NCBI GenBank assembly: GCA_937919685.1
Contig: CALFOM010000002.1
Coordinates: forward strand, 1-42,180
From: an uncultured Phycisphaera sp.
Lineage (GTDB): Bacteria; Planctomycetota; Phycisphaerae; Phycisphaerales; SM1A02
Direction: 5' to 3'
Length of the DNA: 42,180 bases
In this document: positions 15,149 through 23,285 of the stretch, one piece after another
Layout of the letters: every line of letters begins with the position of its first letter
Numbering within the stretch: the first letter of the stretch is position 1
Position numbers and translations under genes: made by a program
Notes under the pieces: generated by a model
What the model was told of the DNA's origin: nothing
The model's database searches: none
What the model saw: only the letters and a program-made list of their open reading frames with translations

Positions 15149-16104
15149 GACGACGGCTCCGAACTACGCTCTTCGCCACTCGGCTCATCAGGCGTCCGCG
15201 GGGCCGTCCAGTCGTCCAGAAGATCCGACTCGGACGAAGCATCACCAGCCTCGGGGTCATCCGACCGGACGTCGGCATCACTTGGCGTCGCGGCGACGCC
15301 GATCCTCGAGTGCTCGATCGAAGCCGGCCTCGTCTCGGAGACGGGCGGGACCGGCGGCGTTTCAGGCGATGCCGCAGGAGGGACTTCGAGTAACTCGGGG
15401 AAGAGGCCGCTGACGATCCTCGACATCTGTACATCGAGCCTTGCATCGATTTCGCCGTCGCCCGCCTTGACCACGCAACCTCCGCGGACAATGTCCGGAT
15501 CGGTCACGATTGAAACGTCTGCATCCTCCGAACCGCGGATCGTCGCCATGACCGCTGGAAGATGCTGCTCAACGACCGGAACGTCCTCCGGATTCAAGGT
15601 GATTCGGAGCGAGGTGGAACCGGCCAGCATCTCGATGGCTCCGGAAACCTGATTTTCGATGAGGCTTGGATCATGCGCGGGAAGTCGTCCAAGCACCCTC
15701 TCGGCGATCGCGAGGGACAGCCGAAGCAGATCGCGTCGAGCCTCTTCCCGAATCGCGTGGCGACTTGCCACCAGATCGACGAGGGCATCGTTCCAGCCAG
15801 TCGCGATCGATTCCAATCGCTCCCTCATCGATTCGATTGCGTCCTCGCGACCTTGCGACATCCCCGCGGCCAAACCTTCGGCACGACCGGCAGCCTCACC
15901 CTCCTTCAGTCCTTCAGTCCGACCGATTTCGGCGGCGGATTCGGTCAGCTCGGCCGCCTCGACTCGAGCACTCGCCAGGATGGACTCGGCTTCGTTTCTG
16001 GCGGTCTCGATCAAATCGACAGCCTCGCGTCGAACATCCCCAAGATTGAGAACGACCGCGGACCTGAGCAATTCGCGAGCATGGATTTTCTTAACGATCG
16101 GCAA
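15145..16104 (-). CDS. fliH: flagellar assembly protein FliH
   Basis: FliH binds FliI and anchors it to the C-ring, corresponding to the peripheral stalk of F-type ATPases. Translation starts with TTG at 16104, with GGAGG seven bases upstream. The 319-residue protein has an Ala/Glu-rich helical first half that includes GxxxG-like spacing (GRTEGLKEGEAAGRAEGLAA). It then has the FliH/V-ATPase E domain (about 120-240: RRDLLRLSLAIAERVLGRL, later LRITLNPEDVPVVEQHL). A C-terminal extension of about 75 acidic, Pro-rich residues is not part of the standard family and looks disordered. Placement between fliG and fliI confirms the call. Confidence 0.92.
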   Translation of the reverse strand: MPIVKKIHARELLRSAVVLNLGDVRREAVDLIETARNEAESILASARVEAAELTESAAEIGRTEGLKEGEAAGRAEGLAAGMSQGREDAIESMRERLESIATGWNDALVDLVASRHAIREEARRDLLRLSLAIAERVLGRLPAHDPSLIENQVSGAIEMLAGSTSLRITLNPEDVPVVEQHLPAVMATIRGSEDADVSIVTDPDIVRGGCVVKAGDGEIDARLDVQMSRIVSGLFPELLEVPPAASPETPPVPPVSETRPASIEHSRIGVAATPSDADVRSDDPEAGDASSESDLLDDWTAPRTPDEPSGEERSSEPSS

Positions 16105-16120
16105 CGAGGAACCTCCGGAT

Positions 16121-17161
16121 TCAGACGATCACATCGCCGCCACCACCACGACCTGCGATCACGATCTCGCCCGCATCCTCGAGTCGACGAACCGCGTCGA
16201 CGATCCGTTGCTGCGCGGCCTCCACATCGCTAACCCGGACAGGCCCCATGAACTCCATGTCGTCCTTGATCATCTCGGACGCACGACTCGACATGTTTCC
16301 GAGGATCTTCTCGGATAGTTCGGGTGAGGCCATCTTCAACGCCAGGCAGAGTTCGTCATTCTCGATCTCCTTGAGCATGCGCTGGATGCCCTTGTCGTCG
16401 ACGAGCTTGATGTCATCAAAGACGAACATCAGACGGCGGATTTCCTCGACCAGATCGGGATCCTCGGTCTCCACGCCCTCCATGATCGATCGCTCGGTGT
16501 TGCGGTCGCAGAGATTCAGAATCTCCGCCACCGTGTCGACCCCGCCGACTCGCTCCATGGAATGCATGATCATCGAACTGAGCCGCTGTTCCAGTCCACG
16601 CTCCACCTCTCGGATGATCTCGGGGTTGGTCTGCTCCATATTCGCGACCCGACGAACCACCTCGATCTGCCGTTCCTCGGGGAGGCCACCGAGGATCTCC
16701 GACGCCTTGTGATGGGGCAGGTGGCTGACGATCAAGGCGATGGTCTGAGGGTGTTCGTCCTGAATGAAGGTCAGCAGATTCTCGGTCTCGGCCTTCTGAA
16801 GAAAGGCGAAGGGTGATCGTTGGACTTGAGTCTGGATCTGCTGGATGACCCGATCGGCGACGCCGCCTTCGAGCGAGTCCTTGAGGAGGCGGGTCGCATA
16901 GTCAAGCCCTCCCTCCCGGGCCCAACCCTGAGCCATCGCCAGACCATAGAACTCGTTGATGATTCCCTCTCCGATGTTCGCGGGCACGTCACCCAACGAA
17001 GCAAGGGCGCGAGTGACATCCTCGACGGACTCCGTGGGGAGTTCGCGGAGAATCGCCCCCGCCGCGTCAGGGTCGAGCAACAGGAGCAGCACGGCGCTCT
17101 TGGCCACTCCGTCAAGCTCGGCGATGGTTTCTGGAAGTTTCTGACCCGGTCGAATCGTCAT
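16121..17161 (-). CDS. fliG: flagellar motor switch protein FliG
   Basis: FliG sits on the MS-ring, contacts the stator and generates torque. The 346-residue length is standard. Conserved features include KSAVLLLLLDPDAAGAIL at the N-terminus, the EHPQTIALIVSHL motif of the middle domain (about 133-146), then PEERQIEVVRRVANME. The C-terminal torque domain has MFVFDDIKLVDDKGIQRML and the charged helix KILGNMSSRASEMIKDDME. Note the family's functional Arg/Asp/Glu residues are retained in that helix. It follows fliF by 27 bp. Confidence 0.97.
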   Translation of the reverse strand: MTIRPGQKLPETIAELDGVAKSAVLLLLLDPDAAGAILRELPTESVEDVTRALASLGDVPANIGEGIINEFYGLAMAQGWAREGGLDYATRLLKDSLEGGVADRVIQQIQTQVQRSPFAFLQKAETENLLTFIQDEHPQTIALIVSHLPHHKASEILGGLPEERQIEVVRRVANMEQTNPEIIREVERGLEQRLSSMIMHSMERVGGVDTVAEILNLCDRNTERSIMEGVETEDPDLVEEIRRLMFVFDDIKLVDDKGIQRMLKEIENDELCLALKMASPELSEKILGNMSSRASEMIKDDMEFMGPVRVSDVEAAQQRIVDAVRRLEDAGEIVIAGRGGGGDVIV

Positions 17162-17188
17162 TCCTGGAAGGTCTCCGGCACTCTGAAA

Positions 17189-18952
17189 TCAGGCTTCCGT
17201 CCGCATCCAGCGACGCAGCAGCGTTGCCACTTCGGACGGATCCTTCTTGATGAGTTCGTTCAACTGATCGAGCATCTGCTTGCGACGCAGGTGGTCGTCA
17301 TCGATTTCGACGCCCACCATCGCGGGGGTTGCCTCGTCGGCCTCGCCGACGATCTCGGCGGAGCCGTCATCGAGCACCGGCGGAACGCCTGCGAGTTCCG
17401 CGGCAGTCGGAAGCACGTCGGTTTCTGAGGAACGCCGAACCATCATGAACATCATGGCCAGCGAAATCAGGGCGAGCCCGATCAGTCCCGCGTTCTTCAA
17501 TGCCCAACCGCTCTCGCCCTCAGCAAGTCCGGCGATCGTCTCGGTCACCGAACCGACGCCAGCGGTCTTTCCGGCTCCACGAACTGCGAAGGGCATGATC
17601 GCCACCTTGACCTCGCCGACGCTGCCGTCTCGAAGACTTGAGTTGTCGACGAGCGGCTCAAGCAGGGCCACGATTTCCGTTCTCAACTTCTCCTTGGCGA
17701 GCTCTAGATCCTCCGAAGTCACCTCGGCCGTTTCATCTTCGAGTTCTGAGCGAATCGCCGTCTTGACCTCCGCAAGGGAGAGCAGCACCGCCGCAGAGAA
17801 CTTGATCGGGTGATTTGCGTTCTGGACGATCTCGGTCTGGACGCCCGGAACGCCGACGACGTTCTCGATCTCTTCGGTCTCTCGCGTCGCGAGATCCCGA
17901 GAAGAGACCGGGTTGCCACCGATCGTCGCCACGCCGCCGAGCTGAGCTTGCGCCAGCCCGGAGTTCGAGCGGTATCCAGGCGTTCCGCCATTCGAAGAAC
18001 CACGCATCGGCGTTCGCGATTCGTCGGTCCGCTTGGACCGCTCCACTTTGACCGGCTTGCCGATCTGCGTCTTCTTCTCGTGGATATCCGCGGTAAGAAT
18101 CTGTGCATTGACGCTGATCTGAGCCTGCGGGAAGGCGCGGAGCACGAGGCGGTTGAGTCGTTCGCGGGCATCACGCTCGAAGGCCCGGACCTTGGAGAGA
18201 TAGTCGCCACCGATGCCGCCACCATCTTCGCCAAACGCAAAGGACCGTCCGCCGCTCCGTCCGTCGGTCACCGTGATGTTCTCAAGTTCGAGATCATTCT
18301 CGACGGTGATCGCGATCAATGCGATCGACTCCGCGAGGTTCCTGTCGAGTTCACCGGAAGTCATTCGGACCATGACGTTGGCACTGGGCGAGGGACCGTC
18401 GAGCACGAATGCTTTTCGTTTTCCGCCGGAGAAGGAGATGTTGACGGTGTCAACACCCTCGATCATCCGGATATTCTTCTCTGCTTGGGAGACGCGGTCA
18501 CGACGCCAGTTTTCCTGCATTTCGGATTCCGCCTGCCACCCACCCCCGCCGCCGCTGCTCACCACGTCGTCGTCGATGCTCGGTGCGTATCCCTTCTTCT
18601 CGAGAAACCCGGCGATCTCCGCCTTCTTCTTCGTCTCAACGAGGATCGAACCGGGCTGCCCGCTGTCGGCGACCTCGTGCCCTGACTCGCGAAGGCTCTC
18701 CATCGCCAAAAGTTTCTCCTCGACCCGCACCTTTACCGGGGACATGGAGGGCCCGGCCGCGTACTGCGAGACCAAGAAGAACCCCATGGCGATAATGATG
18801 GCGATCGAACCAATCAGCAGCCTGGCCGAAGGACCAAGCTCACCGAGCCGATGCGAAAGATGATTGATGGAATCTCGAAATCTCTGAACCACGGGGGAGG
18901 CCTCCATGCCAACCGTCGCGTACCGCGTGTATTCCGAGCCTCCGTGCCGCAT
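17189..18952 (-). CDS. fliF: flagellar MS-ring protein FliF
   Basis: FliF forms the MS-ring in the inner membrane, the base on which the rotor and export gate assemble. At 587 residues it has membrane helices near 43-65 (LLIGSIAIIIAMGFFLV) and near 495-515 (LIGLALISLAMMFMMV). Between them is a large periplasmic region with ring-building motifs (RVSQAEKNIRMIEGVDTVNIS). The cytoplasmic tail, ending EVATLLRRWMRTEA, binds FliG. I kept the ATG at 18952, which has AGGA six bases upstream; a downstream ATG at 18907 is possible and would remove 15 residues. The gene lies between fliE and fliG. Confidence 0.96.
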   Translation of the reverse strand: MRHGGSEYTRYATVGMEASPVVQRFRDSINHLSHRLGELGPSARLLIGSIAIIIAMGFFLVSQYAAGPSMSPVKVRVEEKLLAMESLRESGHEVADSGQPGSILVETKKKAEIAGFLEKKGYAPSIDDDVVSSGGGGGWQAESEMQENWRRDRVSQAEKNIRMIEGVDTVNISFSGGKRKAFVLDGPSPSANVMVRMTSGELDRNLAESIALIAITVENDLELENITVTDGRSGGRSFAFGEDGGGIGGDYLSKVRAFERDARERLNRLVLRAFPQAQISVNAQILTADIHEKKTQIGKPVKVERSKRTDESRTPMRGSSNGGTPGYRSNSGLAQAQLGGVATIGGNPVSSRDLATRETEEIENVVGVPGVQTEIVQNANHPIKFSAAVLLSLAEVKTAIRSELEDETAEVTSEDLELAKEKLRTEIVALLEPLVDNSSLRDGSVGEVKVAIMPFAVRGAGKTAGVGSVTETIAGLAEGESGWALKNAGLIGLALISLAMMFMMVRRSSETDVLPTAAELAGVPPVLDDGSAEIVGEADEATPAMVGVEIDDDHLRRKQMLDQLNELIKKDPSEVATLLRRWMRTEA

Positions 18953-19026
18953 TCGTCATCCTGACAAACGGTACGGGCCGGACTCTCTTTCACTGACCAG
19001 GAGTGGAATCCGGTCAGCGAGGAGAA

Positions 19027-19359
19027 TCACACACGAACATTCTTGACCTCGTCGTATGCATCGACGAGCTTGTTTCGAACCGCGAGGAGCATGCGGAATG
19101 CCGTATCCGCAGTCTCGGTCGCGACAATGACCTGATCGAGCGAGGCCTCACCGGCAACGGCATCGATCTTGACCTGCTCCGCGTTCTGCTGCAGCTTGTC
19201 GATTTCAGCGATCTGACTCATCAGATCGTTCTTGAAGTCCAATCCCCCTGTTCCGGACTTCCCGTTGGCGGGACCGCCGAGTCCGGAGAGCCCCTTCAAT
19301 CCTGTCGCCGAGGCGCCCTGGGCCGGGTTGTTCGAGATTAGTCCGAGTGGATCACTCAT
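19027..19359 (-). CDS. fliE: flagellar hook-basal body complex protein FliE
   Basis: FliE joins the MS-ring to the rod. The 110-residue product (start at 19359, MSDPLGLIS; a frame-compatible ATG three codons earlier is possible) has the family's C-terminal block. This includes QVKIDAVAGEASLDQVIVATETADTAF in part, then RNKLVDAYDEVKNVRV, ending in the typical Val-rich finish. The first 40 residues are Gly/Ser-rich linker. It lies between flgC and fliF, the normal flgB-flgC-fliE-fliF order. Confidence 0.93.
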   Translation of the reverse strand: MSDPLGLISNNPAQGASATGLKGLSGLGGPANGKSGTGGLDFKNDLMSQIAEIDKLQQNAEQVKIDAVAGEASLDQVIVATETADTAFRMLLAVRNKLVDAYDEVKNVRV

Positions 19360-19389
19360 GATTGGCATCCGTCAACAGGTTTCTGGTCA

Positions 19390-19773
19390 TCACGCAAGAA
19401 CGCGAAGACCTGCATCGATCATCGACCGTGTCGCCTCTACAGCCTGAATGTTGGCTTCATACGCTCGAAGCGCCTCGATCCCATCCACCATCGCCGTGGC
19501 GTAGTCCACCGCCGGGTAGTAGACGAATCCATCCTCCCGGGCCGCCGGGTTGTCAGGATCCCTGACCGGATTGAAGGTCGCGAGCCGATCGATTCCTGCC
19601 ACGTGGACCCCAAAGGGGTCTCCGGAGACTGGATCGCCAGAACCGAATCGAACTTTCATGACCTCAAATTCCGGGGTGCGTTGGTTCGCCAGGTTTGCCG
19701 TGATGGCATCCATGCGGACCCGTTGGGCCTGAAGGCCGGAACTTGAGATGTCGAAGACGCCGTAGATGCTCAT
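19390..19773 (-). CDS. flgC: flagellar basal-body rod protein FlgC
   Basis: FlgC is a proximal rod subunit. Starting at the ATG at 19773 (GGGAAA upstream) gives 127 residues and the canonical opening MSIYGVFDISSSGLQAQRV followed by ITANLANQRTPEF. The C-terminal rod motif is ALRAYEANIQAVEATRSMID. An in-frame ATG eight codons earlier is less likely because homologues start at the chosen site. It is short relative to the usual 134-150 residues, the difference lying in the central variable part. Confidence 0.93.
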   Translation of the reverse strand: MSIYGVFDISSSGLQAQRVRMDAITANLANQRTPEFEVMKVRFGSGDPVSGDPFGVHVAGIDRLATFNPVRDPDNPAAREDGFVYYPAVDYATAMVDGIEALRAYEANIQAVEATRSMIDAGLRVLA

Positions 19774-19809
19774 GGTTCGTTTCCCATCACCAGTCAACCC
19801 TCAGAAAGG

Positions 19810-20250
19810 TCAAGGCCGCTCACGAATCGCGGAACGAAGGAGGTCATGGGACTTCCGAAAGAGCTCGCTGGCGAATCGGAACGTCATCGCGTTCTCGCTC
19901 AACCCCTGCATGAGCTGTTCCAGATTCCGGTCATTCCCGTCGTGGTAGAGCAGATTGTCCTGGCCGGTCGAAGGACGCAGCTCGATTCCCGCGGCGGAGA
20001 AACGAATTCCCTTGCGATCCGCGAACACGCCGTCACCAGCCACGACATCACTGCCACCGCGTTGACTCCGGTCCCGGGCATCCTTCATCGCGGCTTGGAA
20101 CTCCGAAACCGGAACATCCCGAGATTGATAACCGGGCGTGTCGATGTTGGCGATGTTGTCCTGCAGGATCTCGTTGCGTTTCCAGGAGAACTGCATCAAT
20201 CGTTCGAGGTAGGGCGTCGCCCCCCATTGGCTGACTCCTTCGGCACTCAT
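19810..20250 (-). CDS. flgB: flagellar basal-body rod protein FlgB
   Basis: FlgB is a proximal rod subunit. The ATG at 20250 is preceded by GGAGG at seven bases and gives 146 residues. The rod signature is present (EILQDNIANIDTPGYQSRDV), as is the C-terminal segment (LMQGLSENAMTFRFASELF, then RKSHDLLRSAIRERP). The longer upstream frame to 20445 overlaps the regulator gene and lacks homology. It is the first structural gene of the flagellar run and has a sigma-54-type promoter candidate 40-55 bp upstream. Confidence 0.95.
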   Translation of the reverse strand: MSAEGVSQWGATPYLERLMQFSWKRNEILQDNIANIDTPGYQSRDVPVSEFQAAMKDARDRSQRGGSDVVAGDGVFADRKGIRFSAAGIELRPSTGQDNLLYHDGNDRNLEQLMQGLSENAMTFRFASELFRKSHDLLRSAIRERP

Positions 20251-20290
20251 CGATCGACCTCCGATCCACGCGCAGGTATTGCCCTGGCCG

Positions 20291-20305
20291 GCAGGAATGA
20301 CGCCA
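20291..20305 (-). promoter_or_regulatory. candidate sigma-54 (-24/-12) promoter for flgB operon
   Basis: Minus-strand TGGCGTCATTCCTGC has GG and GC exactly ten bases apart and matches TGGC...TGC of the consensus TGGCACG-N4-TTGC. The predicted start is near 20280, about 30 nt before the flgB ATG. A sigma-54 factor and an NtrC-type activator are encoded in this window, which supports it. Confidence 0.5.
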
Positions 20306-20335
20306 CTCGGGCCGCCAGATGTGCGCGTGGGCGGA

Positions 20336-21796
20336 TCAAAGATCGGCCTCCACGATCCGCTCTTCTTTCCACTTCTTGAGCTTGAGCCCGAGTGTTCGCA
20401 CGCCGATGCCGAGGGCGCGTGCTGACCGCTGCCGATGCCCGGCATTTCTCCGGAGGGTGGCCACGATCGTCTCGCGTTCGATGTCGGCGAGCGTGAGCTC
20501 CCCGTTGCACGCCAGCCAGACCTTTCCCGTCATCACGTCTGCAGGATCCGACTTCACCTCGGTGGTCGAGGACCGGAGTCCCATCTGAGCCCTGCCCATC
20601 GCGGCTGCCCCGCTCGAATCAGCCCCCAACCATGGGGCGATCAGGGATGCGGAGATCTCTTCGGTGGTCGCCAGAACGGCGGCACGCTCGCAGATGTTCT
20701 GCAGCTCCCGAACATTGCCGGGCCAGGCATACCCGCACAACGCCGCCACGGCATCGGCGGTCAGCCTTTTCGGCGAGCGACCTTCTCGAGCCGCGACCGA
20801 CTTGAAGAAGTAGGCCGACAAGGCCTCGATGTCTTCGGTCCGCTCCCGAAGCGGCGGCATCTCGATGGGGAGCACGTTAAGCCGGAAGAAGAGGTCGCTC
20901 CTGAACCGACCGGCGTCCACCTCGGATGAGAGATCACGATTTGTGGTCGCCACAAGCCGCACGTCGACAGTCTGGGTCGTACTCGAGCCCACCCGCTCAA
21001 ACGTCCGTTCCTGCAGGACTCGAAGCAGCTTCGCCTGAAGCTCGGGCGGAATCTCACTGATCTCGTCAAGAAGAAGCGTTCCTCCGTCGGCGAGTTCGAA
21101 ACGACCCTTGCGGAGCTTATCGGCCCCGGTGAAAGCGCCTTTCTCGTGGCCGAACAGTTCGCTTTCCAGCAGGCTTGCGGACAAGGCGGCACAGTTGATG
21201 GCGAGGAAGGGCGCATTCGCGCGCGGACTCGCGGCGTGAATCGCCTGGGCCGCAACCTCCTTACCGGTACCGCTTTCACCGCTGATCAGGACCGTTCCGT
21301 GACTGTCCGCAATTCTGGCGAGATGGTTGCGGAGGTCAGTCATCACCGGACCGGCTCCGACCATGTCGTGGCCGCCGGTCTCGCGACCGGCCGGAGCGGC
21401 CGCAGCACGAAGCATCTGATTTTCCTTGCGAAGCATGCCGTGTTCGATCGCTCGATCCACGGCGATCGCAAGTTCATCGCCGCTGAACGGCTTGGTCACG
21501 TAGTCGAATGCGCCTTCCCGCATGGCTTCAACGGCGGTGGCCACCGAGGCGTAGGCGGTCATGAGGATCACCGGCAGGTCCTCGTCGACCTTCCGAATCT
21601 CGGCGAGGAGCTCGATTCCGCTCATGCCGGGCATCTGCAGGTCCGTCACCACGGCATCCGGCTTCTTTTCCATGAGCTTCGCGACCGCCATCTCACCATT
21701 GGCCGCGCTGACCACCGCGTGACCTCGGCGACCGAGAATCGTCGCGACGCTGTCCCGCATCATTTCCTTGTCATCAACTACGAGAATCTTCGCCAT
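20336..21796 (-). CDS. sigma-54-dependent response regulator, NtrC/FlgR/FlrC type
   Basis: This 486-residue activator has a receiver domain (1-120) with phospho-acceptor Asp52 (TDLQMPG) and conserved Lys102 (TKPF). Its AAA+ sigma-54 interaction domain has Walker A GESGTGKE at 173-180 and the sigma-54 contact loop GAFTGA at 220-225, followed by [21 protein letters not shown] Fis-type helix-turn-helix lies at the C-terminus ([21 protein letters not shown]). The ATG at 21796 has GGAGG six bases upstream. It lies between its presumed kinase gene and flgB, so it very likely activates sigma-54 promoters of flagellar genes. Confidence 0.94.
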   Translation of the reverse strand: MAKILVVDDKEMMRDSVATILGRRGHAVVSAANGEMAVAKLMEKKPDAVVTDLQMPGMSGIELLAEIRKVDEDLPVILMTAYASVATAVEAMREGAFDYVTKPFSGDELAIAVDRAIEHGMLRKENQMLRAAAAPAGRETGGHDMVGAGPVMTDLRNHLARIADSHGTVLISGESGTGKEVAAQAIHAASPRANAPFLAINCAALSASLLESELFGHEKGAFTGADKLRKGRFELADGGTLLLDEISEIPPELQAKLLRVLQERTFERVGSSTTQTVDVRLVATTNRDLSSEVDAGRFRSDLFFRLNVLPIEMPPLRERTEDIEALSAYFFKSVAAREGRSPKRLTADAVAALCGYAWPGNVRELQNICERAAVLATTEEISASLIAPWLGADSSGAAAMGRAQMGLRSSTTEVKSDPADVMTGKVWLACNGELTLADIERETIVATLRRNAGHRQRSARALGIGVRTLGLKLKKWKEERIVEADL

Positions 21797-21843
21797 CCGT
21801 GGCCTCCGTCGCCTAAGGCGACTCGATTCGGTCAAAAGTGGTC

Positions 21844-22836
21844 TCAAGCCGCTCCGCGGCCTGAGTTGTCCCTGACCCGACGCCGCACGGCGCCGTCCAG
21901 GGACCTTCCATCATCATCATCATCAGCACCACCCAAGATCTCCTGTCGGGGATCAAGGGGAAGCGACAGACACATAATCGTTCCAGGGTCGCCGGCAGAG
22001 ACGTCGAGCCGTCCGCCATGAGCGTCGACGATTCGATGCACGATCGCCAGCCCGAGACCCGTTCCTTCGGCTCTCGTGGTGAAGAACGGATTGAACATCC
22101 GCTCGCGAACCTCTTCGGGAATGCCGGGGCCGGTATCGCGAATCTCGAAGACCACGTGCGGGACGATCCCCTGCTCCGGGTCTCGAAGTTCTCGACGGCA
22201 GAGACTCACCGTCAGACGGCGAGGACCATCCACCAGGGCCATGGCTTCGCAGGCGTTTCGAACCAGGTTCAAGAGCGACTGTTCCAGCAGCGCGGCATCC
22301 GCCATGATCTCGAGTTCTTCGTCCAGCGAGAGGTCGACATCGATGTCGTGGGCGTCCACGAGATCCTCCGCGTGCGCGACCGCGGCGACGACGACCTCGG
22401 ACGGCCGGACGCTCGCCGCCCTGACTTTCGTGTCGCGAGCGAACGATAAGACGTCGCCGACGATCGCATCCAGACGGGTCACCGATCTGGAAACTCGCCC
22501 GCAGAGTTCCAGTTCGCCCGGACGGTCAAACAGATCCTCGGTCAACGCCTCGAGATTGAGCGCGATCGCGCCAAGCGGATTCCGAATCTCATGCGCGATG
22601 CCGGCGGCCATTTCACCGAGGGCCGCAAGTTGCCGCGAGCGCCGGAGTCGACGGTGGGTCTCGTTGAGTTCGGTCTTCAGCGTCGCCACTTCGTCGCGAA
22701 GGGAGGAGTGGGTCGACTCCAATCGAGCCGTGACGTCGTTGAAGGAGCGAACAAGATCTGCAAAATCGTTCGCGTCCATCGGCGATGACGCTCCGGCGGG
22801 CCCGAGGACATCGGATGTCGTCTCGATGACACTCAT
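21844..22836 (-). CDS. soluble sensor histidine kinase of the flagellar two-component pair
   Basis: The 330-residue kinase has no membrane segment, which implies a cytoplasmic signal. Residues 20-70 form a coiled coil. The HisKA H-box is GIAHEIRNPLGA with His82. The HATPase domain has an N-box (NLVRNACEAM), G1 (DTGPGIPEEV), F-box (FNPFFTT) and G2 (GTGLGLAIV). It resembles FlgS/FlrB/AtoS-class kinases that work with NtrC-type partners. The ATG overlaps the preceding gene's stop by four bases, and the regulator starts 47 bp after. In other flagellar systems such kinases read the state of the basal body or export gate; here that is inference. Confidence 0.93.
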   Translation of the reverse strand: MSVIETTSDVLGPAGASSPMDANDFADLVRSFNDVTARLESTHSSLRDEVATLKTELNETHRRLRRSRQLAALGEMAAGIAHEIRNPLGAIALNLEALTEDLFDRPGELELCGRVSRSVTRLDAIVGDVLSFARDTKVRAASVRPSEVVVAAVAHAEDLVDAHDIDVDLSLDEELEIMADAALLEQSLLNLVRNACEAMALVDGPRRLTVSLCRRELRDPEQGIVPHVVFEIRDTGPGIPEEVRERMFNPFFTTRAEGTGLGLAIVHRIVDAHGGRLDVSAGDPGTIMCLSLPLDPRQEILGGADDDDDGRSLDGAVRRRVRDNSGRGAA

Positions 22837-23285
22837 CCTGCTCGCTCCGTGAGGTCGCGTCCGGAACTTCCGCCCGTCGTGCCGGCGCCCTGATAGGCCC
22901 GCCCGACCCGACTTCCCAAGGTCACTTTTTCGAGTTCGATCCGGGTCTCGTTACCGGCCGACTCCATTGCTTGGAGATCCGCGACATCTCGCGCCTCGAT
23001 CTCCGCGATCAGTCGCTCGGCTTGGTCGATCCGCTCCAGAACCGAGGCGTCTCCCGATCCAGCGGCGGCTCGGGCGGCATCCTCGAACGCCGCTGCATCC
23101 GCGACCAATGTCTCGAGAATCGTCGTACGCTCAGAGAGCAGACGCTCTATTGAACCGAACTGCCGCTGGCGGATCGCGACGGACAAACGATCAGAAATGA
23201 CCGCGATGGCGGCCAGTCTTTTGATACGGGTATCGATCAGGTGGCCGATGTCGCGATGATCTGTCTCGTCGATGGCACGATTCAT
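22833..23285 (-). CDS. small helical protein, possible FlgN/FliT-type export chaperone
   Basis: The 150-residue protein is mostly alpha-helical (VISDRLSVAIRQRQFGSIERLLSERTTILETL, abbreviated here as a heptad-rich stretch at about 30-60) and acidic. It ends in LGSRVGRAYQGAG and a Gly/Ser-rich tail. That pattern, with a helical bundle and a terminal segment around a conserved Tyr-Gly region, is reminiscent of FlgN and FliT chaperones, which are short and very divergent. I rely on shape and location: it overlaps both the TPR gene before it and the kinase gene after it by four bases. No catalytic motif is visible. Confidence 0.4.
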   Translation of the reverse strand: MNRAIDETDHRDIGHLIDTRIKRLAAIAVISDRLSVAIRQRQFGSIERLLSERTTILETLVADAAAFEDAARAAAGSGDASVLERIDQAERLIAEIEARDVADLQAMESAGNETRIELEKVTLGSRVGRAYQGAGTTGGSSGRDLTERAG

